A stretch of DNA of 21,124 nucleotides from an uncultured candidate division WPS-2 bacterium. Its GTDB lineage: Bacteria; Vulcanimicrobiota; Vulcanimicrobiia; Vulcanimicrobiales; Vulcanimicrobiaceae. The notes under the pieces were generated by a model. It was not told where the DNA came from. It ran no database searches and was given only the letters and a program-made list of their open reading frames with translations. This document shows, piece after piece, positions 8,401-15,877 of the stretch (positions are counted from its first letter, which is position 1; each line of letters starts with the position of its first letter). Location: assembly GCA_937927945.1 (NCBI GenBank), contig CALEYW010000032.1:1-21124 (forward strand), in the 5' to 3' direction. A program made the position numbers and the translations under genes.

Positions 8401-8742
8401 ATGCACGCCCTCACCTCACAAGTCTTCGTCCGCCGCGACGACGGCATGGCCGCGCCCGCGACGATTCTCTCGCCGGCCCTGGGGATCGCCGGGGTCCCGG
8501 CGCTCGGGCGCTTCTTCGAGGTCCGCGAGGGCGGCGCAGCCCGTGTCGTCGCCGAGTCCCGGCTGACCGAGCGCCCCGAACCGTGGACGCGCCCGGCCTT
8601 CGTCGCCGGCGACGTTTCGCTCGAGGCGGTGAACGCCCGCGAGCACGACGTCGTGTGCGTGCAGTGCAGCGGCCCGACGCGGCAGAGCGCCTTCGGCGAT
8701 GTGATCTGCGCCTCGCGCGGCTGCTTCAGCGAGGGGTCCTAG
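8401..8742 (+). CDS. Orphan protein with C-terminal zinc-ribbon-like cysteines, 113 aa
   Basis: GGAGG at 8391-8395 sets the ATG. The leader ends GCGCTCCGGAGGTT, close to the leader of 5574. The N-terminal two thirds is not recognised. The C-terminal end carries C86-x2-C89-x13-C103-x4-C108, a four-cysteine layout that could bind zinc. There is no membrane segment. It stands alone between two hairpin-bearing gaps, directly upstream of the low-GC region before the PRTRC genes. Confidence 0.65.
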   Translation: MHALTSQVFVRRDDGMAAPATILSPALGIAGVPALGRFFEVREGGAARVVAESRLTERPEPWTRPAFVAGDVSLEAVNAREHDVVCVQCSGPTRQSAFGDVICASRGCFSEGS

Positions 8743-9019
8743 CGTCCCCCGGCCCAGCCCGCGCGACCGCTGCCCAAAACCCCTCCAAAAAATAGACTAA
8801 CGCCCTCCTGAGATTGCAGGAGCGGCATTTGGCCGCGCTGGAACAGAACCGAGCGGAGTCATCACCTCTCGTTCTGGCCTCGATTCCTGGCAGCGGCGTG
8901 ACGCCCACCGCCGCGCGCAAGACGTCGGCGCGGTCGCGCCGGCAGCGCGCCGGTCGGCACCCGCGCCGCTGCGCGTGACCCGTGCATTCGCACCCGAGCC
9001 CCGCCCAGGAGATCCCGTC
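8743..9019. other. Intergenic gap with low-GC patch and several hairpins
   Basis: This is the longest gene-free stretch in the window. Around 8775-8880 the GC content drops visibly, with an A-tract at 8787-8792. Adjacent inverted repeats are CTCCTG/CAGGAG (8805-8810/8817-8822), GCGGC/GCCGC (8822-8826/8832-8836) and CAGAAC-c-GAG with CTC-GTTCTG (8844-8853/8868-8876). It precedes the HTH regulator and the PRTRC genes, so an operator, promoter or cis-acting maintenance site is possible. None is proven. I found no direct iterons. Confidence 0.5.
8927..8953. repeat. GC-palindrome leader hairpins, copy 5
   Basis: Two competing hairpins share bases: GGCGC/GCGCC (8927-8931/8936-8940) and CCGGC/GCCGG (8939-8943/8949-8953). 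They carry the same GCGCCGGC core as the other leader palindromes. They stand 67 bases before the start of the HTH gene. Confidence 0.5.
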
Positions 9020-9319
9020 ATGGCTTACGTGAGCCCCACGTCGCGCCGCTCGCCCGTCGGTCGCGCGCGCGTCTTCATGCACGCCGACTCGCGCGACGTC
9101 AACTGCACGTTGGTCCGCCTGCTGTGGATGACCGAGTACCTCACGCGCAAGCCGATCTTGCGTCTGTCGGATTGCAAGGACCGCTGGGGCGTCTCGCTGC
9201 GCACGTTCCGCCGCGACCTCGCGCGCCTGCGCGACGCGGGCTTCATCATCGACCCGGCCGCGGACACCTGCATGCAGGACCCCGCGGTCTGCAAGGTCGG
9301 CTGGCACGCCGCCGGCTGA
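9020..9319 (+). CDS. Small DeoR-like helix-turn-helix protein
   Basis: This 99-aa protein has a winged helix-turn-helix over roughly residues 34-78. The stretch LSDCKDRWGVSLRTFRRDLA contains the turn and recognition helix, and LRDAGFIID forms the start of the wing, as in DeoR and WYL-type regulators. No effector domain follows, so it is a bare DNA-binding module. AGGAG at 9007-9011 lies 8 bases before the ATG and decides against an in-frame GTG at 8975. It precedes the PRTRC genes by 46 bases, so it may regulate them, possibly through the inverted repeats at 8805-8876. That link is inference. Confidence 0.78.
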   Translation: MAYVSPTSRRSPVGRARVFMHADSRDVNCTLVRLLWMTEYLTRKPILRLSDCKDRWGVSLRTFRRDLARLRDAGFIIDPAADTCMQDPAVCKVGWHAAG

Positions 9320-9365
9320 CCTTCGCGCGCTTCCCCCCACTCCCACGCCCGCTCAAAGGAGCACG

Positions 9366-10145
9366 ATGGAAACGCTCGACAAACCCCGCGCCGACGAGGC
9401 GGCCCCCGACGAAGCCGAAGAACGCGACGACGAGGACACTCCCGACGACGACGACACCGAAGGCGACGAGACGGCGAACGCGGCCGCCGAGCCCGAAGCC
9501 GCCGCCCCGAGCGAGCCGATCAACTACGAGGTCGAGCCCGCGCCCGTCACCGGCATCATCCGCGGCCTCGCCGAGACGATCCCGGCCAAGAGCACGCTGC
9601 TGCTCGCGATCGCGAAGCTCGAGAACGGCGACCTGCTGGTGACGATCCAGCCGCCGAAGGCCGACAAGGAAGGCGACCCGGCCCTGCCGCTGCAGGTCAA
9701 GGGCACGCCGACCGAGATCGACGCCAGCCTCGTCGACGCGCTGGCCCACTACGTCCCGGCGCGCCACATCGCCATCAAGACGGCCGAGCAGATCGCGCGC
9801 GACACCGCCGATCGCTCGAAGAAGGCCGCCGACGCCGCGAAAGCCCGGACGACGACCTCGGTCAACGCCGGCAGCAGCGCCAGCAAGAAGAAGACGCCCT
9901 CGCTCACCGTGCGCGTCGATCCGAAGGATGCGACGCTGCGCGTCGTGGACGGCGCCGACGTCGCGCAGACCGTGAAGCACGGCGTGAAAGCGACCGTCGC
10001 GAAGGGCCGCTACGTCATCACCGTCGCGAAGCTCGGCTACGACACCGAGACGAAGACCGTCGTCGTCGGGGACGGCCCGCAAGACGTCACGATCACCCTC
10101 AAACAACTCGAGCAAACCGCGCTGTTTGGGGGTTCGCCGAAGTGA
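9366..10145 (+). CDS. PRTRC system protein E with C-terminal PEGA-like domain
   Basis: Of 259 aa, residues about 10-50 are extremely acidic and low-complexity. The PRTRC E core spans about 60-135, with STLLLAIAKLENGDLLVTI and PLQVKGTPTEIDASLVDAL. An Ala/Lys-rich linker follows, then a PEGA-like beta domain at about 179-247 (TVRVDPKDATLRV, KGRYVITVAKLGYDTETK). The acidic extension and PEGA-like tail make it longer than the core domain alone. The C-terminus QTALF (250-254) resembles a sliding-clamp-binding pentapeptide. AAAGGAG at 9355-9361 precedes the ATG by 4 bases. Its stop overlaps the GTG of protein C. The PRTRC system is a plasmid cassette with ThiF/E2-like members whose biochemical output is unknown. 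Confidence 0.8.
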   Translation: METLDKPRADEAAPDEAEERDDEDTPDDDDTEGDETANAAAEPEAAAPSEPINYEVEPAPVTGIIRGLAETIPAKSTLLLAIAKLENGDLLVTIQPPKADKEGDPALPLQVKGTPTEIDASLVDALAHYVPARHIAIKTAEQIARDTADRSKKAADAAKARTTTSVNAGSSASKKKTPSLTVRVDPKDATLRVVDGADVAQTVKHGVKATVAKGRYVITVAKLGYDTETKTVVVGDGPQDVTITLKQLEQTALFGGSPK

Positions 10146-10360
10146 CGATCACCGAGACGAAGCGCGTCCTGCGCTACGAAGACGAGCACGGCAAGACGCA
10201 CGAGCTCGCGGACCTCAATCCGGAAGCGAGCGTCGAGGAGGTCGTGCGCATGCACGCGATCGTGCATCCCGAACTCGCTACCGCCGTCGTGGAAGGGCCG
10301 GTCCTGGAAAATGGCGAGCAGATCTACACCGCCCAAACGCGCCTCGGCAAAAAAGGCTAG
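10142..10360 (+). CDS. PRTRC system protein C
   Basis: This 72-aa protein has the usual size and pattern of PRTRC C: RVLRYEDEHGKTHELADLNP, then VEEVVRMHAIVHPELATAVVEGP, ending with ENGEQIYTAQTRLGKKG. The Tyr/Phe-x-x-x-x-G-x-K-G tail is typical. It begins at a GTG overlapping the stop of protein E (GTGA), so it is translationally coupled. Its biochemical role is not known. The last 50 bases overlap, in another frame, the start proposed here for protein F. Confidence 0.82.
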   Translation: MTITETKRVLRYEDEHGKTHELADLNPEASVEEVVRMHAIVHPELATAVVEGPVLENGEQIYTAQTRLGKKG

Positions 10361-11644
10361 CGCGGCATGGCTGCGAGAGCAGGCAGCGCGCGAGCGCGCC
10401 GCGACGCTCGACGCCAAGGAAGCACAAAGCGCGATTCAAGTCGCCGGCGCGCTGATGCGCGTCCGACTCGACCGCACCGACCAGCTCCCGACGTCGTTCG
10501 TCCCGCTGCTCCCGTAGCACCGACGCTCGCGAGCGGCAGCGCGTTCCTGGACGCGCACCACAAACTCGACCTCAGCGGCATCCCGACGACGCTCCTCGTC
10601 GGGACGCCGCTGGGCGAGGCTCGCGAGCGGACCTACGCCGCGCTCTTCGAGCACGGCATCCTGCCCACGGTCGACGTTCACGACGGCGACACGGTCACGG
10701 CCGTCATCGAGCGCGCCCTCAAAGCGCTGGGGCAACAGTACGACGGCGTGCCGTTCGGTCTGCACCTCGTCCCGCTCGACCGGCTCCGGCTCGACGACCT
10801 CGAGGACCTCGACGTCAAGGACGCAGTGCTCAAGCAGAACCCGCTGTGCGCGATCATCCAGGTCGCGGACGGCTGGACGAACGTCGACGCCGTCGAATAC
10901 GAAGCGGCGCTGCGCGCGATCGACCGCGACGCGTGCGGCGCCGTTTTCGAGCGACTCCGGCGGGCCACGCACTTCACGTTCGAGGCGGTCACGCCGGGCT
11001 GGTCCCACGACATTTCGGAATGGCTGCTGTTCAGCTGCGAGCCCTCCGAATGGTGGGAAGAGAAACGCGACGAGATCGCCGTCGAGCTCGGCCACGAACC
11101 GACGGGACTCGAGCTACGGCGCTACATCCGCGAGAACGAGATCCGCACGCCGGGCTACGTGAAGCGTGAACTCGGCGCCCATCACGCACGCGCCGCGCGC
11201 ACGCGCAACCTGCTCTCGCACGAGCGCATCATGACGCGCCTCGCCGGCGCGCCCAAGCCGCTGCGCACCGCGACGGCCGCGCTTCTGACCGAGATCGCGA
11301 AGCTGGAGAAGATCAACCGGCAGCTCCGCGCCGCGCAGACCGAGAACGAAGCGGCCGTCTTGCGCGGGTTCGGCTCCATTTCGCCGACGCCGGGACTCAT
11401 CATCGAGACCAACGGCACCGGGCTCGTCACCGAGCTGCTCAACGACTCGTGGGAGTACGCCTCGCAAGACAACGGGTTCTCGCCCAATCTGTGCGTGCTG
11501 CTCGACCCGAGCGCGCAGTCGTGCAAGCGGTTCAAACGCACCCTGGAAGCCGTTTCGGGCGCGACCGACGCGGTGATCGCGATCATCGACACCATCACCA
11601 CCTACGAGCAAGCCTGCTACGAGCACAAAGGACACGACGCGTGA
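10311..11644 (+). CDS. PRTRC system protein F, apparently split by a -1 frameshift near 10511
   Basis: Two reading frames seem to encode one protein of about 444 aa. The first, ATG 10311 to TAG 10517, is helical with high G/C at third positions (ASAAWLREQAARERAATLDA). The second runs to 11644 and shows coding bias only after about 10515; upstream of that it is Arg-rich and looks non-coding, although an ATG at 10367 keeps it open. No ATG, GTG or TTG occurs in the second frame between 10370 and 10746. Adding one C to the CCC at 10511-10513 joins LPTSFVPLLP to VAPTLASGSAFLDA. The second part matches the PRTRC F position and character (FLDAHHKLDLSG, WLLFSCEPSEWWEEKRDEI, VLLDPSAQSCKRF). If the break is absent or tolerated, the continuous form is 10367-11644. 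The stop overlaps the B gene by GTGA. Confidence 0.68.
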
Positions 11645-12345
11645 ACGCCTCGCTCTCCGAAGACGCCCCGACCGTCTACACGCTGGACTCGGCGGTCCTG
11701 CTCTACCGCGCCGGCGACACGAACAGCCTCGCGATGCGGTACGACGTGCGCTCCGACGCCGCCGGCGCGCTGCGGCTCGCCGATGGGCGCTTCGCCTCGG
11801 GGTCGCTCGTCAACGAGCTCCTGGAGCTGCTCGACAACGCCCCGCTCGCGTACGTGCCGCCGAACGTCATCGCGCACGCGCGCGACGCCGTCGCGTGGTA
11901 CGAGCCGGCCGCCAAGCAGACGATGTACTTCGACGCCGACCGCGATCGCGCGGTCAGCACGTTCGACGGCAAGATCATCCCGCAGCCGCCGCTCGTGTTC
12001 ATCGCCACGAAGCGCAGCCTGCGGGTCTTCGCGCTGCAGCAAGACGCGCGGCCGGACCTCACGACGCCGCTCTGCGACGCGCCGTACTGGAACACGTACG
12101 AGAGCGGCGTCATCTGCCTGGGCTCGATGAAGATCCCGGCCAAGATCGACCCGAGCGCGACCGCGCAGTGGACGCGCAGCTTCTTTCGGTCCTCGTTCAC
12201 CCACCTGACCACCGGAAAGCGCTGGGCGCACCGGGGCACCTACGCCGAGATGCTCGCCGATGCGGTCAAACTCGGGCACTTCGACCCGGCCTGGCTGAAG
12301 CCGGCCTGCGGCACGACGATCAAGAGCGTGATATGTGGCGACTGA
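11641..12345 (+). CDS. PRTRC system protein B (E2-like)
   Basis: This is a 234-aa protein from a GTG start coupled to the preceding stop. Prokaryotic E2-family PRTRC B features are visible: PQPPLVFIATKRSLRVFAL at about 114-132, CDAPYWNTYESGVICLGS at 145-162 with Cys159 in the place of the E2-like catalytic cysteine, and WTRSFFRSSFTHLT at 177-190. In PRTRC clusters B works beside the ThiF E1-like protein, a bacterial ubiquitin-like conjugation arrangement predicted from sequence. The ThiF gene starts inside the end of this one (13-base overlap). No JAB-domain PRTRC A gene is seen between B and ThiF. Confidence 0.85.
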   Translation: MNASLSEDAPTVYTLDSAVLLYRAGDTNSLAMRYDVRSDAAGALRLADGRFASGSLVNELLELLDNAPLAYVPPNVIAHARDAVAWYEPAAKQTMYFDADRDRAVSTFDGKIIPQPPLVFIATKRSLRVFALQQDARPDLTTPLCDAPYWNTYESGVICLGSMKIPAKIDPSATAQWTRSFFRSSFTHLTTGKRWAHRGTYAEMLADAVKLGHFDPAWLKPACGTTIKSVICGD

Positions 12346-13100
12346 CGCAAGGCTACCTCACCGGCGAGCCGCTCTCGGTCGCCGTCGTCGGCGTCGGCGG
12401 CACGGGTAGCGAGATCGCGTCGTCGCTCGTCAACCTGCACCACGCGCTCGTCGCGCTGGGCTACGGCGGACTCGACGTGACGCTGTTCGATCCGGACACC
12501 GTCTCGGAGGCGAACATCGTGCGCCAGCGGTACCACACCAGCGACGTCGGCCGCTTCAAGGCCGAGGTGCTCGCGCAGCGCGTGAACATGGCGTGCGCGT
12601 TCGCGTGGAAGGCCGTTCCCCAGCGCTTCGCAGGCAAGTACGCGCGCCGCGGCTGGGACCTCGTCATTTCGTGCGTCGACACCGGCAAGGCGCGCGCGCA
12701 GCTCCACCGCTTCGCGTTCGAGGACCGCCTCGCGCCCTGGAAGCTCTGGCTGGACTGCGGCAACGACGCGACCACCGGCCAGGTCGTGCTGGGCACGCCG
12801 CGCGGGAAGAAGCGGCTGCTGGCGCACTCGCTCCCCTGCGCGACGGAGCTGCACCCGCAACTGATGAGCGACGTCGGCGACGACACCACGCCGTCGTGCA
12901 GCGCGATCGAGGCGCTGACCAAGCAGGACCTGATGGTGAACAAGATGGTCGCGACGCTCGCGATCGACCTCTTGTGGCGACTCTTCAAGGACTGCGAGAT
13001 CGCTGAGCACGCGCGCTACTTCGACCTCAAACGCACGGCGAGCTCGGCGCGCGCCGTTCCGCCCAAACCCAAGCGCGTCAGGACGCCGAAGGCCGCGTAG
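12333..13100 (+). CDS. PRTRC system ThiF-family protein (E1-like)
   Basis: This 255-aa Rossmann-fold protein has GVGGTGS at 20-26 for ATP binding, FDPDTVSEANIVRQR at 52-66 with the Asp, Asn and Arg residues of the E1/ThiF nucleotide pocket, and a candidate catalytic Cys189 in TPSCSA. A basic tail (PPKPKRVRTPK) ends the chain. ThiF/E1 enzymes adenylate a C-terminal glycine or small acyl substrate. In PRTRC clusters the partner is expected to be B (E2-like). The start is ATG 12333, inside the B gene, and no strong ribosome binding site is seen, so coupling is likely. The domain is of normal size and intact. Confidence 0.92.
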   Translation: MWRLTQGYLTGEPLSVAVVGVGGTGSEIASSLVNLHHALVALGYGGLDVTLFDPDTVSEANIVRQRYHTSDVGRFKAEVLAQRVNMACAFAWKAVPQRFAGKYARRGWDLVISCVDTGKARAQLHRFAFEDRLAPWKLWLDCGNDATTGQVVLGTPRGKKRLLAHSLPCATELHPQLMSDVGDDTTPSCSAIEALTKQDLMVNKMVATLAIDLLWRLFKDCEIAEHARYFDLKRTASSARAVPPKPKRVRTPKAA

Positions 13101-13103
13101 CCG

Positions 13104-13436
13104 ATGCCGAGCGCGAAACCCAAACGCGGGCCGTGCCGACACGATCAGCCCGACTTCGTGACGATCGGCTTCAAGCACTCGGTGATCTTCGGCAAGCACG
13201 GATACACCGAGCGCGCGCGCTGCTTCTGCGGGTACTCGATTCGCGGAGCATCCTACGATGCGGAGCCCGTCGGCGACGACCTCACGCGGATCGTCGAGCG
13301 CATGCGCCGCGTAATCGCGCAGCACGGCACGAATCAAGCTCGTCGCGATGCGGTCTGCACCGAGGGCGTGTTCACCGATCAACTTCGCCGGCTGAACCCG
13401 CCCGTTCGCACCCCCGCTCGCAAGCTGCCCGGCTAA
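13104..13436 (+). CDS. Orphan basic protein with CxH/CxC pair, 110 aa
   Basis: The gene begins 3 bases after the ThiF stop with no clear ribosome binding site of its own, so it probably belongs to the PRTRC transcript. It is basic and carries C11-x-H13 and C40-x-C42, which could bind a metal. A helix, LTRIVERMRRVIAQHG, lies at about 60-75. I do not recognise the family. It is neither the JAB protein nor the ParB-related member of the PRTRC set. Confidence 0.65.
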   Translation: MPSAKPKRGPCRHDQPDFVTIGFKHSVIFGKHGYTERARCFCGYSIRGASYDAEPVGDDLTRIVERMRRVIAQHGTNQARRDAVCTEGVFTDQLRRLNPPVRTPARKLPG

Positions 13437-13507
13437 CGCCGCGCGTCTGCGGCCCATCTCACCACGTCCGGACCACGCGGTCACAGACGATCATCGCACG
13501 CGCTCTT

Positions 13508-13512
13508 GGAGG
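13508..13512 (+). promoter_or_regulatory. Ribosome binding site selecting a TTG start
   Basis: GGAGG at 13508-13512 lies 6 bases before TTG at 13519, and the next in-frame ATG is far downstream. The leader GCGCTCTTGGAGGTT resembles those before 5574 and 8401. Confidence 0.6.
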
Positions 13513-13518
13513 TTCGCC

Positions 13519-13800
13519 TTGTTCAGACAGTACGGCCCCGGCAACCGATTCCGCTACGAAACGCACGCCGGTCGGTCGATTCCGGTCGGCACCATCGCCA
13601 CGGGCGAAGTGCTGCACACGGCCTACGGCAAGGTACTCGTGCTGGGGTGGAAGCCGCGCGAGATCCACGCCTCACGCGGCCGCGAATCGCGCTTCATGGC
13701 GCGCTTCGGCCACATCGCGATCGTGCGCGACCTCGCCACCGGAAAGCAGCGCCAGCTCTCCGACGTCCACCTTCTGAACACGCCCGAACACCGCGACTGA
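13519..13800 (+). CDS. Small orphan protein, 93 aa
   Basis: It starts at TTG, supported by GGAGG six bases upstream. The product is basic and beta-rich in appearance: RFRYETHAGRSIPVGTIATG, then VLVLGWKPREIHA, then IAIVRDLATGKQRQLSDVHL. This alternation is compatible with a small SH3-like or OB-like barrel, but no family is recognised. It is followed by a gap holding the palindrome at 13854-13878. Confidence 0.62.
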   Translation: MFRQYGPGNRFRYETHAGRSIPVGTIATGEVLHTAYGKVLVLGWKPREIHASRGRESRFMARFGHIAIVRDLATGKQRQLSDVHLLNTPEHRD

Positions 13801-13853
13801 ACGACAAGCCTTTCGCGCTGCTCGGCGTCAGGGCGCCGCGCCCGGGCCGCGCG

Positions 13854-13878
13854 GAGACGCCGGCGCACGCGCCGGCGC
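13854..13878. repeat. GC-palindrome leader hairpin, copy 6 (25 bp identical to 4543-4567)
   Basis: The 9-bp arms 13858-13866 and 13869-13877 form a near-perfect palindrome. The 25-base segment is identical to that behind the helicase gene. It stands 66 bases before the next gene, as do the other members before theirs. Confidence 0.7.
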
Positions 13879-13944
13879 GCGACCGGCCGCGTCATCCCCG
13901 ACGCATGTTGGTTCCGTTCACCTCAGTCTCCCGGAGGTCCAACG

Positions 13945-14283
13945 GTGCTTTACGTCTCGCTCACTCTGCTCGTCGCGACCTTCGCGGCGGTCATGTTCGT
14001 CACGGCCACCGACGTCGATCGCGGCTCGTTCGCGACCCTGCCCGCTACCGTCAGCGGCGCTGTCGCCGGCGGCGCAATGCTGTACGACCAGCAGGCCGTA
14101 GCGCTCGCCGCGGAAGTCATTGGTCTGATCGTCGTCGCGTTCGTCCTGCGCCGTCCCGCGCGGCGCGCGAGCGCGATCTACGTCGTCCCCGGCGGCGCGC
14201 AGTCTCTGGCCCCGACGCCGCGCTCCGGTGAGACGCAACGCTTCGTCGTTCTGACGGGCGGACGTTCGGAGACCGCACGATGA
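13945..14283 (+). CDS. Small membrane protein, two predicted membrane segments
   Basis: The product is 112 aa from a GTG start behind GGAGG (13933-13937). Hydrophobic segments lie at about residues 2-20 (LYVSLTLLVATFAAVMFVT) and 50-68 (AVALAAEVIGLIVVAFVL), with a mildly hydrophobic Gly/Ala stretch between them at 32-47. A basic cluster (RRPARR) follows the second segment, suggesting that the soluble C-terminal tail is cytoplasmic. It is the only clear membrane protein in the window. Its stop overlaps the next ATG (ATGA). Function unknown. Confidence 0.68.
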   Translation: MLYVSLTLLVATFAAVMFVTATDVDRGSFATLPATVSGAVAGGAMLYDQQAVALAAEVIGLIVVAFVLRRPARRASAIYVVPGGAQSLAPTPRSGETQRFVVLTGGRSETAR

Positions 14284-14702
14284 GCACGACGCGCACCGAG
14301 CACTTCGACGAGGAGCAGCACCGGGCCGCCGCGCTGGCCGACACCGCGGTCGAGGTCCGCTTCCTCACGGACACGATCCACTATCTGCAAGGCATCCTCT
14401 CGTACAAGCGCGGCATCCTCAAAGCGGCGCTGGAGGCGCGCGGACACAAGAGCAGCACCACGCTCGTGCGCGGCGCGACGCTGAAGCTCACGCCGTTCGA
14501 GGTGCCGGTCTGCACGTGCCACTGGGACGACGCGCTCGCGTGCCCGGCCGTGCTCGCGGGCGTGCCGACGTCGTTCGAGATCCGCGTCAACGGCACGTAC
14601 CTGAGCATCGACTTCGACGCCGACTTCGCGAGCCCGATCGAGCCGTACGACGGCCCCGCGCCGGCGGACCACACCGCAGCGCCGCTGTGCGAAGCGGCGT
14701 GA
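14280..14702 (+). CDS. Orphan protein upstream of methyltransferase 2, 140 aa
   Basis: Coupled on both sides: its ATG overlaps the preceding stop and its stop overlaps the methyltransferase GTG. The N-terminal half (about 10-55) is a long amphipathic helix, possibly a coiled coil (LADTAVEVRFLTDTIHYLQG). The second half has C78-x-C80-H81 and C88, then a beta-like stretch FEIRVNGTYLSIDFDADF. No family is recognised. The tight coupling suggests a partner or accessory to the methyltransferase, but this is inference. Confidence 0.7.
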   Translation: MSTTRTEHFDEEQHRAAALADTAVEVRFLTDTIHYLQGILSYKRGILKAALEARGHKSSTTLVRGATLKLTPFEVPVCTCHWDDALACPAVLAGVPTSFEIRVNGTYLSIDFDADFASPIEPYDGPAPADHTAAPLCEAA

Positions 14703-15877
14703 CGCCCTCGCAAGATCAGCTCGCGCTGCCGCTGCTGGCGATCCTCGAGGAAGCCGGCCCCACCCGCTGCCGCGACGTCGCGGACGCGCTCGCCGAACGC
14801 GTCGGCGTCGACCCGGCCGAGCGCCGTCGGATGGTCGTCGTGGGCGAGAAGAAGCGCGTCAACGCGTGGGACCGCACCGTGCGCTGGGCGCAGCAGAAGA
14901 CCCGCCTCCGGGGGCTCACCGAGAGCGACGCTGACGGCCGATGGAAGCTCACGCCCAAGGCCAAGAACGGCCTCACACCGGCCGCGCCCGGCGTCGTCGT
15001 CACCGTCTTCGAGACCGAACGCGGCATGGCGCTGTGGGGCGAAGCCGAGGCCGTCGAAGGCCTCCTCGAGCCGCGCTCGATCGACCTCGTCCTCGTCTCG
15101 CCGCCCTACGACCTCGCGACCGCGAAGAACTACGGCGGCAAGCGCGGCCGGCACTACGAGGATTGGCTCGTCGCCCGCGCCGCGGCATGGCGCTCGCTCC
15201 TCACCGGCTCGGGCTCGGTCATGCTGAACCTCGGCGACGCGTGGATCCCCGGCCAGCCCGCGCAATCGCTCTATCAAGAGAGCGTGCTACTGCGGCTCGT
15301 CAACGAGCTCGGCTACAGCCTGCTGCAACGGCTGTACTGGCACAATCCGGCCAAGCTCCCGGCGCCCGCGGAGTGGGTCACGGTGCGCCGCGTGCGCGTC
15401 ACCCCCGCCGTCGAGCAGATCTACTGGCTGAGCGCCGGCGACCCGCACGACGCGAAGGCCAACAACGCCAACGTCCTGCGCCCGTACAGCGAGTCGATGC
15501 GGCGCGCGCTGCGTCGCGGCGGCACGAACGTCGGCCGACGCCCCTCGGGCTACGAGATGACCGACGGCTCGTTCCAGAACGACCTCGGCGGCTCGATCCC
15601 GCACAACGTCATCACAGCGAGCAACACCGTCTCGAACGACGGATACTCGCAGTACTGCCGCGACAACGGGCTCCCGATCCACCCGGCCCGCTTCCCACGT
15701 GCGCTGGCGCAGTTCTGCATCGGCCTGGCGACCGACCCGGGCGACGTCGTGTACGACCCGTGCGGCGGAAGCCTGACGACGCTCGCGGTCGCCACGGAGA
15801 TGGACCGTTTCGCGATCGCGGGCGACCTGCACCGCGAGTACGTGCTCGGCGGGCGCGGCCGCCTCACCGCGGCATGA
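14699..15877 (+). CDS. Beta-class DNA methyltransferase with Mrr-N-like domain (copy 2)
   Basis: This 392-aa paralogue of the enzyme at 6143-7369 has the same layout. A winged-helix Mrr-N-like domain spans about 6-92 (QLALPLLAILEEAG, RTVRWAQQKTRLRGL, GRWKLTPKAKNGL). It is followed by the shared GVVVTVFETERG (98-109), motif IV SPPYD at 134-138 and motif I DPCGGSLT at 353-360. Motif I departs from the DxFxGSG form: Leu359 replaces the last glycine and Cys355 the phenylalanine, so SAM binding may be altered. The target base, probably N4-cytosine or N6-adenine, is unknown, and the two copies differ enough to recognise different sites. The GTG start and ATGA end couple it to both neighbours, including the Mom-like gene. 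Confidence 0.85.
   Translation: MTPSQDQLALPLLAILEEAGPTRCRDVADALAERVGVDPAERRRMVVVGEKKRVNAWDRTVRWAQQKTRLRGLTESDADGRWKLTPKAKNGLTPAAPGVVVTVFETERGMALWGEAEAVEGLLEPRSIDLVLVSPPYDLATAKNYGGKRGRHYEDWLVARAAAWRSLLTGSGSVMLNLGDAWIPGQPAQSLYQESVLLRLVNELGYSLLQRLYWHNPAKLPAPAEWVTVRRVRVTPAVEQIYWLSAGDPHDAKANNANVLRPYSESMRRALRRGGTNVGRRPSGYEMTDGSFQNDLGGSIPHNVITASNTVSNDGYSQYCRDNGLPIHPARFPRALAQFCIGLATDPGDVVYDPCGGSLTTLAVATEMDRFAIAGDLHREYVLGGRGRLTAA

Noticed and set aside
10367..10515. ATG 10367 as an undisturbed N-terminus of PRTRC F
   Set aside because: The first 49 codons are Arg/Pro-rich with poor third-position GC, while the overlapping frame shows coding bias. A frameshift fits better, though this start cannot be fully excluded.
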